Numbered from the stretch's first letter, positions 10,310-21,808 are shown. The stretch: DNA of 64,000 bases from Gonocerus acuteangulatus (GCA_946811695.1 OX328128.1:81885747-81949746), one strand, 5' to 3'. A program made the numbers and translations. The notes: generated by a model not told the origin, from the letters alone.

Positions 10310-10770
10310 AACCGGCCGGCCAACTCTAATAACCGACGGACAGAACTGACAGACTGACTAACCGACTAAGCAGCTGAATGGCTGACTACCCGACCAACTG
10401 ATCGACTAAGCATCCGAATGACTGACTACCCAACCAACCGACAGAATGAATGCCAAAGCGATCGACAAACTGTCTAACCGAGTAACAGTATGACTGAATA
10501 ACCTACCAACGAACCGACTAAGCAGCTGAATGACTGACTACCTGACCAACTGACCGACTAAGCAGCTGAATGACTGACTATCCGACAGAATGAAGGACTA
10601 AGCGACCGACTAACTGACTAATCGAGCGACAGAATGTCTGAATTACCGACCAAATGACAGACTTAACGATCGACTGCTTGATTAACCGACCGATTAAAGG
10701 ACTGAGGAACTTATAAGTCATTTGGTAGTTCGGTAAATAATTCGGTCGACTCTTAAATATCTTGGTCAAA
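10310..10770. repeat. Cryptic simple repeat of GACT/GACC/ACCG words
   Basis: About 460 bp made mostly of CCGACTAA, CTGACTAC, CCAACCGACAG and similar 4-bp-step words, without one fixed period. It looks like a slipped tetranucleotide array. Frames inside are not coding. Confidence 0.75.
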
Positions 10771-11360
10771 CGTTAAGGCGGGAATCCCACTTTCTATGAT
10801 AACATACATTTCTGAAAATTTACAGAGAACTAATACAAGATAAGATTATGTCGCAGCTGTATATAAACCCCGAAAACACACCTGCCCAGTTCCCACTCTA
10901 TTGTAAAAATAACGATACCGCTGTAAGCCAATCTGAAAACCGTAAAGAGGAAAGCGTATTGAGATACCATCACTGCCCAGATCCAGCAAGAAGCAACAAA
11001 CACTGATATGAAAAATGTAATGTATTCAAAAGAAGTATGAAACAGCTGTGGAATACTGTACTATGATAGGAGTTATCAGTAGCTGTGGAATACTGTACTA
11101 TGATAGGAGTTATCAGTAGCTATCCAGCCTGACCCTCCCTGTCGGTGGCATGTTCTAATCTTCATCAGACGAGGGTTCTCCGGGAGCAATCATTCTTATA
11201 ATCGATATGCTGCCCTCGCATTCGATCCTTCACATTCACAAATTGCTTCCTAATTCGATTCTAGCCCCTTCGACATCACCACCGATGGCTTCTGGTTAAC
11301 ACGTGCCCGAGAAATTAAACGGTTAGCGTTCAATCCTGAAAGCTGTATGGATGAAGTAAC
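10771..11360. other. Noncoding stretch with one 37-bp duplication
   Basis: Two adjacent 37-bp copies starting AGCTGTGGAATACTGTAC lie at 11044-11117. Nothing else is recognised. Confidence 0.5.
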
Positions 11361-11372
11361 CAAAAATATGTG

Positions 11373-11481
11373 ACCATGAAGATTAGATAGTTAGCCGTCG
11401 AGGTGACAAGTAAAGGTGGAATAGTTGGGATTCGGCTAAAAAATTTTTTAGCCGAATCCCAACTATTCCGCCTTTGCTTAT
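11373..11481. mobile_element. Minimal palindromic element A4 (hammerheads deleted)
   Basis: 109-bp hairpin with centre GGCTAAAAAATTTTTTAGCC (11434-11453). Arms carry the family A ends (left AGATAGTTAGCCGTCGAGG, right AGCCGAATCCCAACTATTCC) without hammerheads. Flanks CAAAAATATGTG (11361-11372) and CAAAAATAAGTG (11482-11493) differ at one base and look like an aged 12-bp duplication. Here the left arm is the longer one. Confidence 0.7.
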
Positions 11482-11493
11482 CAAAAATAAGTG

Positions 11494-12323
11494 TAGGTAC
11501 TGAAAGGAATGCTAAGAAATAGTCACAACATCCACAGGTCAGATTAGTTCATCGCAAAGTCAACTTTCAGAGGAATAATTTCATCTTCATGATAGCACAT
11601 TTAACAAAAATTAATTCAACAGAGCCATATAGTCAATGGCCGTAGACACGTTACATGCCAGGGCCTTGGAAGAGTAAGGGCGTATCAGAAAAATCTACAT
11701 TTTTTAAATTTTATTTTCTGATTCAGAAAGATATATGTAACATGAAGCTTCGCCTTGTTTCTCTGGTTAGCCTTTAGTTATCTCACAGTTTCAAGTTAAA
11801 GTGAATAGCAGCACTATCTATGAAAAATTCAATGTCCTATTTCAAGGGCGAATTCCGGGTCTGAAACTCCCCTCCTAGCATTTTGTTACCCATAAATCAC
11901 TTGTAAAAATTATAATTAAAACATTGAATTCCAATTTCATACTTTTTCAATCAGATTTATGAATCAGCATTCCAAAGAGTAAGCATTCGCTCTTGCTATC
12001 CTGAAGCGCTTCTAAAAATTTAACTTCGATTTCCCAACATCCGGAATTCTCTATTCGCCCTTACTCTTCCAAGCTCCACAAACGTATGTAGCACCACAAA
12101 CGTAAACTGACTGTCAACATCGTAACCTGACTGCCCACATCGGGAAGGTTACGCGTGGTAAGTCAGTGTTGCCGGTGCCACAATAATTCATTAATTAATA
12201 TTTAAATTTCTTCCCACGACTTTGAGGTAACCCGAATATAACCTAGCCAATTTAAGTTTTGTGTTTAGAAGTGCGACAGCGTGGTGCCTATTTCAGTGTG
12301 GACTTGTTTATGGAATTTCAATA
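11494..12323. other. Unassigned noncoding stretch
   Basis: No coding or repeat evidence. TTCCAAG-type words at 11668 and 12068 with GCGAATTCCGG/CCGGAATTCTC near 11848 and 12041 hint at a decayed inverted-repeat element, not proven. Confidence 0.35.
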
Positions 12324-12441
12324 AATTATTATTTCATAGTGTAGATGGAGATAGTTAGCCGCTGCAGAGATACGAAGACAGGTATAGTTGGGATTCGGCT
12401 AGGAGAAAAACGTCAGACTTTCAAAAAGAAATCTGTATTTG

Positions 12442-12475
12442 GACGTTTCGACTGCACAATGGCAGCCTTCTTCAG
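12442..12475 (-). ncRNA. Hammerhead ribozyme motif, left arm of B1
   Basis: Minus strand CUGAAGA, stem II GGCTGC/GCAGTC (one G-U pair), GAAAC, GUC. Core complete. Confidence 0.7.
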
Positions 12476-13169
12476 CTAAAAAATATATACAACTTATAAG
12501 TAAAGAAAATATATATGTACAACTATGTACCTAATAACATTAATTACAAAACCGACAAACAAAACATCTCCCCTGCTTACTCCTCCGTCTTCCATAAATT
12601 GTCCTGACCTCCTTTTTTATCTTTCTTCCCAGGCTGCAGACAATTTTTCTACTTGTGTGTCCCAAAACTCTTAACATCTTTTACAACCCCCTTTACAACC
12701 CGCTTTTATAACCCAGCAATTGTACCTCTTTCATCTGCACCGACTTACCGCCTCATCCCCACCCCCTTTCATAACTATAAAGACCCCCTGTGTAGTTGCT
12801 GTCCCTCATACTTCCAACCATGGTTACCTAAGTTGTCCTCGAGGTCTTCCTCCCTCCCCCCTAGGCATTCTCTAGTGGTATGTATCTATATATTAATTGT
12901 TAAAAATTGTATTCACTTATAAAATAGATTTTGTTATTCACTACTTAAAAAAAGTTCGTTGTTTTTACTGTTTAATTTTTTTTGTACTGTTTTACTAACA
13001 CTTTCTACACGCTGTTTACTTCCCAACTACCGTATTTTCATTGTTTTAAAAATAAGATTGGTTAAAATTTATTGTATTGATATATATACTCCGCTCATTT
13101 CTGCCTGTCTTTTACTTACTAGTTGTACATATATATTTTCTTTACTTATAAGTTGTATATATTTTTTAG

Positions 13170-13203
13170 CTGAAGAAGGCTGCCATTGTGCAGTCGAAAC
13201 GTC
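13170..13203 (+). ncRNA. Hammerhead ribozyme motif, right arm of B1
   Basis: Same core sequence as the left-arm motif, plus strand. The two arms can also pair with each other along their whole length, which would compete with the ribozyme fold. Confidence 0.7.
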
Positions 13204-13431
13204 CAAATACAGATTTCTTTTTGAAAGTCTGACGTTTTTCTCCTAGCCGAATCCCAACTATACCTGTCTTCGAATTATTATTTCATTTCTGGCAGTTGAC
13301 TGTTTATTTATTATTTTATTTACTTTCAAGAAGTTAATTATTATTATTTTTACTGCAAAAAAAGTGATTTATCTTTTCATTATAGAGACGTTTATTTTCT
13401 TATAGAGTTTATTTTATTTTTACCTGACACT

Positions 13432-13515
13432 CCTTCCAACATACCTCGGGTCCCCTGAATTACCGAAGTAAAGCAAAGCGGGCTTGTCGAGTACTTATGT
13501 TGGTACCTTTACGGA
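13432..13515 (+). pseudogene. Decayed 5S rRNA-like segment
   Basis: Contains ATTACCGAAGTAAAGCAAAG then CGGGCTTGTCGAGTACTTATG, a mutated version of the 5S internal control region (compare CACCGAAGTTAAGCAACGTC at 23483). Both 5S ends are unrecognisable. Probably an old copy of the 5S-derived SINE. Confidence 0.6.
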
Positions 13516-13639
13516 AAAAAGCAACCGTTGACTTTATTAAAGGGTAAAAAAGTATAGAGAGTCCGGCGAGGTGAGAAGTTGATAAGCCTTTAAAATAAAA
13601 AAAAAATAAAAAAAAATAAGAAGAATATAAGAAGTAACT

Positions 13640-13862
13640 TAAACTTCATATAGATAGGATCCGTTCAATAGGATAATGTGTCCAATTCCTCCCTAAGAAT
13701 ATGCCAGTTCGAATCCCGCTTGTAGGGGTAAGGCTTTCTCAAAATCCCCGCTAGAAAAATTCCCCACCAAGGTTTTTTAACAAGGGTGGCAACCTGTAGA
13801 TTTCTTGGTGCTAAATGCCACAAAAAAATCTTGCTTGGTGACATGCGCCACAAAAAAAAAAT
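13640..13862 (+). mobile_element. tRNA-derived SINE sharing the 5S-SINE tail
   Basis: The head has a B-box-like GTTCGAATCCC (13707-13717). The 3' part, GGGTGGCAACCTGTAG (from 13785) through GGTGCTAAATGCCA and ATGCGCCACAAAA, matches the tail of the 5S-SINE at 23557-23620 in order. This suggests one tail family with exchangeable pol III heads. Confidence 0.6.
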
Positions 13863-14088
13863 ATAAAAATATGAAATAAACAACATTTCGAAAGGATGCG
13901 ACTACTTACGCATTTTGAGGAATATTTAAATAAAAAACAATTTAACATTTTAATCAATGATATATTATTCATTATCTGAAATTTCTCGACATCTCACCGG
14001 CAACTATTAAATTTCATTGCTATAGAAAGACTCTGCTTATGATGAATAAAAAATGTGAAAGTTCTTTTAGTAAAGAAGAAGGCACGAA

Positions 14089-15014
14089 ACAGATATGGGC
14101 ATAATTTTATTTATAAATAAAAATACGAATTTATTCGTACTTCATATATTTGTGAATACGAATATAAATAAATTCGTATTCATAAGTGTGAATACGAATT
14201 TATTTTTATTCACGTAGGTATATTAAATATAAAAATACAAATAAAATTTTATTCGCAAATTTTTCTGCGAATACAAATAAATCCACAGAAAAAATTGTAA
14301 ATAATCACAAAAAAATGTGAATATTTACAAAAAATCAAGTGATTACAAAAATATCACATTAAAATATACGAATAAAAATTTATTCACATTATAATTTGTG
14401 AATGAAAATTTATTCACAATAAAATTCGCAAATAAATTATGAATTTATTCTTATTAAGATGATATTAAGAAAGTTATTGAAGGTGATAAGGCGTTTAACG
14501 TCTAGGTTATTAGCGCCTAGATTTTTTGTTCACCCCTAGTCCGCCGCGGGACCACCACCATGTTCCATGCTGCAGGGACACAGTTTGTCATCTGTACCTC
14601 CATAAAAAAAAAAAAAAAAAATCACCTTCAATAACTTTCGTAATATCATCGTAATACGAATAAATTCATGATTTATTTGCGAATTTTATTGTGAATACAT
14701 TTTTATTCACAAATTATAATGTGAATAAATTTTTATTCGTATATTTTAATGTGATTTTTTTTGTAATTACTTGATTTCTTGTAAATATTCACATTTTTTT
14801 GTGATTATTTACAATTTTTTCTGTGAATTTATTTGTATTCACAGAAAAATTTGCGAATAAAATTTTATTTGTATTTTTATATTTAATATATGTGAATAAA
14901 AATAAATTCGTATTCACACTTATGAATACGAATTTATTTATATTCGTATTCACAAATATATGAAGTACGAATAAATTCGTATTTTTATTTTTAAATAAAA
15001 TTATGCCCATCTCT
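14089..15014. mobile_element. Palindromic hAT-type element with 8-bp target duplication
   Basis: 926-bp element flanked by GGCACGAA at 14081-14088 and 15015-15022. Ends resemble hAT inverted repeats (AGATATGGGC left, GCCCATCTCT right). The arms are nearly perfect inverted copies of about 390 bp, built from repeated GTGAATACGAATTTATT-like words. The 135-bp loop (14488-14622) is G+C-richer, unrelated to the arms, and ends in 17 A before ATCACC, suggesting a small poly-A insert. No transposase. Confidence 0.8.
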
Positions 15015-15106
15015 GGCACGAAATAAGTGAAAATCTCTTGAGGAAGTGGACGGAGAGTAAGCATTATGCGGCAAAAGATCTTAAATAAATTAAAAATAAC
15101 ACATGT

Positions 15107-16803
15107 CAGTCCAGGCAACGAATGCTTGAAAACAGCTATAGATGGAAATTTTTGGAACACAATTTTTGACTTCGTAACTTTTTTAGGGCTGGATAGGAGG
15201 TGAACATGTCAAAAGTCCTCGCCCCCTAGCCATTAAGTCGGGGGGAGGGGGGTCTAGAAGGTCCCATTTTTCGGGTTTTCACTAATATCTCGGAAACCCT
15301 CCGTCCTAGCGGCATGACCATTCTATAAGAAATGAAAGCTTATTAAATTTCCTACAAGTTCTATTCTATAAAGTTTTTCGAGATATCTTTAGTTTTCGAA
15401 ATATCCGCTCGTGAAAGTCTGTCATTTTGGGACAAAACACACTTTTTTCTATTTTCGACCGGATATCTCTTCAACGATGAACCCAAAAAATTAAATTGCG
15501 GCTATAGGGTTGTAGGACATTCCATTCGCTTCAATAATATATATAACTTTACTATTTTATGAATTTTCCTTCAACTGTGAAAACAGTTTTTGTGTTCATC
15601 GTGATGTCTTGTAACAACTGTCGACCAATGAACCGTTCAATTTCTCACCATATCCAGTCATTGTATTGTCCAAAATATACTCCATTACGTAAATTTAGGT
15701 AGTACTGGACGTATAAATAGTACGAAATATATAATTTTGGTCCTCTGACCAGTTATTCACACTCAATTATATAACATCTTGACCATTATATTGGCAATGG
15801 TTTTGTTAAGACCATGTGAGTGCGTATATAACGATTGAAAGAAAATAGTATTTTAATATATATTATTGAAGCGAATGGAATGTTCTACAACCCCATGACC
15901 GACATTTATTTTTTGGGTGCATCGTTGAAGAGATATCCGGTCGAGAATAGAAAAAAGTGTGTTTTTTCCCAAAATGACAGACTTTCAAGAGCGGATATTT
16001 TGAAAACTAAAGATATCTCGAAAAACTTGATTGAATAGAAATTGTAGGAAATTTAAAGAGCTTTCATTTGTTATAGAATGGTCATGTCGCTAGGACGCAG
16101 GGTTTCCGAGATATAAGTGAAAACCCGAAAAATGGGACCTTCTAAACCCCCCCTCCCCCCTGGCTCAAAGGCAACGGATGAGGACTTTTGATATGTTGAC
16201 CACCTAACTAGCCGAAACAAAGTTATGAAGTTAAAAATTGTGTTCCAAACATTTCCACCTATAACTCTTAGTTTTCTGGGCTGTTAGTCGCTACATTTCA
16301 GATTTCACGATGAACACTGAAATTATTTTTACGTTTGAAGGAAAATACATAAAATAGCAAGGTAATATATATTATTGAAGGGAATGCAATACTCTACAAC
16401 CCTATAACCGTTATTTATTATTTTGGTACATCGTTGAGGAGTTATCCCGTCAAAACGGGGGAAAAATATGCGGCAAAAGTGTTTTTCCCCAAAATGACAG
16501 ACTTTCAAGAGGGGATATTTCGAAAACTAAACATATCTCGAAAAACTTTATTGAATAGAACTTGTAGGAAATTTAATCAGCTTTCATTTGTTATGAAATA
16601 GTCATGTCGCTTGGACGCAGGGTTTCCTAGATATAAGTGAAAACCCGAAAAATGGGACCTTCTAAACCCCCCCCCCCTCCCGGCTTAAAGGCTAGGGGCG
16701 AGGACTTTTGATATGTTCACCTCCTATCTAGGCCAAACAAAGTTACGAAGTCAAAAATTGTGTTCCAAAATTTTCCACCTATAGCTGTTCGTTGCCTGGA
16801 CTG
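15107..16803. mobile_element. Family S element with long inverted arms
   Basis: 1697-bp element with ends CAGTCCAGGCAACGAA (left) and TTCGTTGCCTGGACTG (right). The left arm (15107-about 15560) is inverted relative to two direct arm copies at about 15840-16290 and 16360-16803. All three hold GAAAACCCGAAAAATGGGACC or its complement and a poly-C/G run. The pattern fits a long-TIR element with a partial duplication of one arm. The plus frame at 15835-16038 is not supported. Confidence 0.75.
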
Positions 16804-17466
16804 ATATATATAGAATGTAGTTTTATTATTATTCCAAGACTGAATCTATCTACCTTCGCAATCCAAACGTACTAAGATCTCCCCTCAATCAAAGTATTCC
16901 AATTATAGTTAATGAAGAAAAGGAACAACATTTTTAACGTAAAATAATTGAATAAACGTATTTAACGAATAAAATGTAACCACAATAGAATAAAGGTGTA
17001 TAAAGTAATTAGAAAGCATTCATTGATAGAATGTCTCGGTAATAGGGAGCCATGGTTAAATGGGGGACAAAACTCTCCGAATCAATCAAAGGGTGCTTTG
17101 AATGAGTCGTTCAGTAGGGCTTTCAAACCTCTAGGGGTTTAAACCCTCCATTCAGGGCTTATACAAAGCCTCTAGTATGGATTCGATCTTTAGGTCTCTA
17201 CTTTCAAAGCACACTAGTCCTGCAGGGGTATGTAACCAGGGATCTAGGTTATAGGTTATATGGCTTAGCTACATAACTCTAGGTATAAACCAATGTTATT
17301 ACTAATCACATATGATTAACTAGAGTACGGTGAAGATTTTAGGGTATTTCAGACTCTCATGAAGACAAGGAACCCCGCTTATGGCGAAATATTGGCAGTT
17401 TGTTTGCTAATCATTCCATAAAGCACCGGAAATAAACATTTTACGGAAACGCGTTAAATGAAGTAA
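16804..17466. other. Unassigned noncoding stretch
   Basis: No supported genes or repeats. CCTCTAGGGGTTTAAACCC near 17129 is a local palindrome. Confidence 0.4.
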
Positions 17467-18180
17467 TCAGTAACACGTGACATGTAGACGGTATGTGGTG
17501 AATGAAAGGTAGTAACACGTGACAAATAGATGGTATGTGATGAATGAAACACAGAAACACGTGACATTAGACTTTATGGGATGAATTAAATATAGTAACA
17601 CGTGACTAGTAGATGGCAAGGGATGAATGAAATATAGTAACACGTGACTAGTAGATGGCATGGGATGAATTAGATATAGTAACACGTGACTAGTAGAAGT
17701 CAAGGGATGAATGAAATATAGTAACACGTGACTAGTAGATGGCAAGGGATGAATGAAATATAGTAACACATGTCTAGTAAATGGCATGGGATGAATGAAA
17801 CACAGATACACATGACATTAGACGTTCTGGGATGAATGGAACACAGAAACACGTGACATGTACTCGGCATGGGATAAATTATATATAGCAACACTTGAAA
17901 ACTATACGGCCCTGGGTGAATGAAACACAGACACACGTGACTAGTACACGATATGGGATGAATGAAACACAGAGACACATGACATTAGACGTTCTTGGAT
18001 GAATGAAATACAGATACACGTGACATGTAGACAGTATGGGATGAATGAATCACAGAAACACCTGACTAGTACAAGATATGGGTTAAATTAAATATAGTAA
18101 CACGTGACTTATATATGAATGGCATGAATGAAAGACAGTAACACGTGACACCGTATACAACATGACATGAATGAAGCAGA
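17467..18180. repeat. 42-bp minisatellite, about 17 units
   Basis: Tandem units around GTAACACGTGACTAGTAGAT then GGCAAGGGATGAATGAAATA. Neighbouring conserved units start at 17595 and 17637, exactly 42 bp apart. Because 42 is a multiple of 3, minus-strand frames stay open (14-residue repeats such as HPLPSTSHVLLYFI); this is not evidence of a protein. Each unit has a CACGTG palindrome. Confidence 0.9.
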
Positions 18181-18778
18181 GCCAGTAGCTACAGCTGACG
18201 GACTAGTCTGGATATCCAGGAGAGGGAGCAGGGACTGGCTGTGATATATGGAGGGATGAGCTGATGTGATTGATCTCCCAGATAGGGGTGGGGTCTCAGC
18301 TGTTCTACAGATACAGGCATCTCAAAATCTCGGCTTCATGCAGCAACAGCTGGTCTAGGTGACCTCTTTCAGGGAGGTACTACTGTAGTTCTTGGTACAA
18401 TAGAAGAAATTATCAGATAATAAAAAAAAAAAAAAAAATTGTCTTCTCGCCAAGTTACTATTTAAGTAATATATACTGTATTTTCGTCGGAATGTCAAGA
18501 GCTAAAAAAAAAAAAAAAAAAAAAAGTCATGTAACGTATGAGCACATTATCCAGCAAAGCAGGAACCACTGTAGTAGATATTTCTCTTTTAACTGAATAA
18601 AGTTGTATCATTTCTATAAACAATAAAAGATTTAACCTACGATTGAATGGATGAATGAATATAGCCTTTATTTACAGAATAGTCTTAATAATTAATAATT
18701 TAAATAAATACAATTAGTTAATAAATAAATAATTTTGGTTTTCAATAAATAAATAAAAATATAAAACTTCTGTTTTAG
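18181..18778. other. Noncoding stretch, possible poly-A retro-insert
   Basis: 18190-18420 is G+C-richer and runs into 17 A at 18422; a second A run lies at 18506. This could be a truncated retro-insertion, but no family motif or target duplication is visible. Confidence 0.4.
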
Positions 18779-19020
18779 GTTTATTTACATATTTGAAGTG
18801 ACTGTAGGGCCCCCCAGGGTTTATTTACATATCTGAAGTGACTGTAGGGCCCCAAGGGTTTATTTACATATCTGAAGTGACTGTAGGGCCCCCCAGGGTT
18901 TATTTACATATCTGAAGTGACTGTAGGGCCCCCCAGGGTTTATTTACATATCTGAAGTGAATGTAGGGCCCCCAGGGTTTATTTACATATCTGAAGTGAC
19001 TGTAGGGCCCCCCCAGGGTT
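18779..19020. repeat. 38-41 bp minisatellite, six units
   Basis: Units start with TTATTTACATATCTGAAGTG at about 18781, 18821, 18859, 18900, 18940 and 18979 and end GTAGGGCCCCCCAGGG. Length varies only in the C run. It directly abuts the 3' side of the LINE fragment at 19051. Confidence 0.9.
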
Positions 19021-19050
19021 CTGGGGTAATAGTCTGACTTCCCACGGGGA

Positions 19051-19193
19051 CTAGTCCTGTCGGGAAGTGGAGTCCGCTCTGTCTTCCTTTCCCTTCTTCC
19101 AAATCTCCTTCCATCTGGTCCTGTCCCTAGCGTACCTCATCCACTCGACACCTGCCTTGTTCCTCATTAAATCGGCCCATCTCTTCTGTTGCC
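19051..19193 (-). pseudogene. LINE ORF2 C-terminus, 3' half (minus strand)
   Basis: Minus strand reads RQQKRWADLMRNKAGVEWMR then YARDRTRWKEIW. It matches the end of many LINE ORF2 proteins (GRP..RW.DD......W...A.DR..W). It shares 21-23 bp with the inverted partner at 19204-19390. Confidence 0.75.
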
Positions 19194-19203
19194 TACAGCA
19201 ACA

Positions 19204-19390
19204 CAAGAGGACAACAGACAGCACAGGACGTCCTACAGCATGCAACAAGGATCAAGTGGGCCTGGGCAGGGGATGTTGCTCGGCAGGATAATGACAGGTG
19301 GGCAAAGCAGGCCACTGAGTGGATCCCATACGGACAGAAAAGAGGAAGAGGAAGGCAACAGAAGAGATGGGCCGATAACCTACGATTAAA
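19204..19390 (+). pseudogene. LINE ORF2 C-terminal segment, 5' half (plus strand)
   Basis: Plus strand reads RIKWAWAGDVARQDNDRW then WIPYGQKRGRGRQQKRWADN, which corresponds to KW.WAGHVAR..D.RW....W.P...KR..GRP..RW of LINE tails. It is the part just upstream of the minus-strand segment at 19051-19193, so together they are one tail in head-to-head halves. Confidence 0.75.
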
Positions 19391-19749
19391 TAGGGTTTAA
19401 TTTTAAAACGTTTATGCTCGTTTTAAATGTTGTATAGTTATATATCATTCACATCATTGGCTAGTTTTTACTAAGAAAAAAAATTCTGGCCGAAGGCACA
19501 ATATTTGCTGATTATTTCTCAGTTACTGTTGTCACACATTTGGCGGAGAACGACATAGTTGGAGTACTGTGGGTGGGCACTATGGGCCCATTTACTCTTC
19601 GATTAGTGCGAGTGCGTGTCCATAGTGCAGGTGTTTAGTGATTAGTACAGAACACGTGTGGACCGTAATAGTTTAGTGCAAGTGATTACCAAAAAGTGAA
19701 TAGAAGCACGTTCTATTTTTCTCTTTTGTAGCCTCCACTAAATATACTC

Positions 19750-19751
<2 letters not shown>
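19391..19751. other. Unassigned stretch
   Basis: Includes CACATTTGGCGGAGAACG near 19537, vaguely like an LTR element's primer-binding region, but no flanking LTR is seen. Confidence 0.3.
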
Positions 19752-19813
<62 letters not shown>

Positions 19814-19875
19814 GTGTATGTATGTATATGTGTATGTATATATATATATATACATACACATATACATACATACAC

Positions 19876-19923
<48 letters not shown>

Positions 19924-19942
19924 GTGTATGTATGTATATGTG

Positions 19943-19985
<43 letters not shown>
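19752..19985. repeat. Compound (AT)n / (TG TATG)n microsatellite
   Basis: Long TA runs with symmetric TGTATGTG/CACATACA inserts near 19807-19880 and 19918-19945. Frames of alternating Tyr-Ile on both strands are artefacts. Confidence 0.95.
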
Positions 19986-19986
<1 letters not shown>

Positions 19987-20396
19987 AAAAAGTCAAAAAC
20001 AGAGAAACATTATACGTGGAACAGGGTGCGTAATACATTTGGTAAGTGTGGACTGTAACTAGAAATAGGAGCTTAAATTAGAGGTAGATCAAAGCTTGTT
20101 TAAGACTGAAATAGGTAACATGGATACAGATATAAAATTAATAAGTACAAGATGAAAATAGGCTACTTTACATTTCAAACCGAAACGTCGGCAAACATTA
20201 AAACTCATTTTACTATATAAAAAATGTAGTTTTATTAAGATACCACGACCGAACCTTGAAATATTCTACCTTCGCATCACCAACGGTGAACGATCTCCTC
20301 TCAAAAATTATAAATAAAGATGGAATGGTTGGGATTCGGCTAAAGAAACCTATGATATATAAATATGATTTTTGTTAAAAAAAAATCTATATTTTG

Positions 20397-20430
20397 GACA
20401 TTTCGGCTACTCATTGGTAGCCTTCGTCAG
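20397..20430 (-). ncRNA. Hammerhead ribozyme motif, left arm of A6
   Basis: Minus strand CUGACGA, stem II GGCTAC/GTAGCC, GAAAU, GUC. The stem III C-G pair has become U-G; core otherwise intact. Confidence 0.65.
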
Positions 20431-20556
20431 CTATGGAAATGCCTGGAGGCACAGGAAGACCAATGTTGACAGTTAAGTAACCATTGTGGACCCACTTCCA
20501 CAATGGTTACTTAACTGTCAACATTGGTCTTCCTCTGCCTCCAGGCATTTCCATAG

Positions 20557-20590
20557 CTGACGAAGGCTATCAATGAGTAGCCGAAACGTC
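20557..20590 (+). ncRNA. Hammerhead ribozyme motif, right arm of A6
   Basis: CUGACGA, stem II GGCTAT/GTAGCC (the T-G change keeps a wobble pair), GAAAC, GUC. Core complete. Confidence 0.7.
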
Positions 20591-21003
20591 CAAAATATAG
20601 ATTTTTTTAACAAAAATCATATTGAGGTTTCATTAGCCGAATCTCAACCCAACCATTCCATCTTTACTTATCACCTCGACGGCTAACTATCTAATCATCA
20701 TGAAAAATTATAAATATTTTGTCATTTGGAGCCTTATCAATTTTGTATTATTATTTAGTAGCACATGAGATCCGAACCCTCAAAGTGAAATTCTAAACCC
20801 GACAAAATACAGCGTTCATTGCCAATATCTGGCAGATTCTTTCTTAATTTTTTTCCCCTTAAATTAGATCATCTCCCTTAGAAGGTAGCTTTCTTCCATT
20901 AATCATCCTTGGGGATCCAGCCGAGAAAAAAAAAATACTAAACTTAGCAGACAGCTCATCTACAGAGCGGTCCAATCCTCAAGTACAAGAAGCCCCAATC
21001 AAA

Positions 21004-21808
<805 letters not shown>

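Larger units (their letters stand above)
12338..13272. mobile_element. Palindromic hammerhead element B1 with 14-bp target duplication
   Basis: 935-bp foldback. The left arm begins AGTGTAGATGGAGATAGTTAG; the right arm ends ...CCCAACTATACCTGTCTTCG. The exact 14-mer AATTATTATTTCAT flanks it (12324-12337 and 13273-13286). Arms of about 150-190 bp each hold a hammerhead and AGTTGTATATATTTTTTAGC. The 550-bp centre is pyrimidine-rich with only short frames (12653-12922, 12959-13246) and no RT or GIY-YIG motif. The left arm is about 40 bp longer than the right. Confidence 0.85.
20317..20702. mobile_element. Near-perfect palindromic hammerhead element A6 with 14-bp target duplication
   Basis: 386-bp foldback flanked by AAAAATTATAAATA at 20303-20316 and 20703-20716. 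The arms meet at a loop of about 5 nt (CCCAC near 20497). Each arm holds a hammerhead; inner arm sequence AGTTAAGTAACCATTGTGGA is unrelated to the A2 centre but resembles part of A1. The left arm starts at AAGATGG; the right arm has the full ...TCTAATCATCATG end. Confidence 0.85.

Noticed and set aside
12653..13246. Two plus frames (89 and 95 codons) as the coding core of element B1
   Set aside because: Low-complexity pyrimidine-rich translation, no RT, GIY-YIG or other motif.
17467..17978. Open minus frames of 92-114 codons with 14-residue repeats
   Set aside because: They are created by a 42-bp minisatellite whose period is a multiple of 3; no start context, splice signal or domain.
19520..19700. 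LTR retrotransposon primer-binding site (TTTGGCGGAGAACG)
   Set aside because: No LTR, no polypurine tract and no gag/pol nearby; the match is too short.
19673..20058. Six overlapping Tyr/Ile-rich frames on both strands
   Set aside because: Pure translation of (AT)n and TATG repeats.
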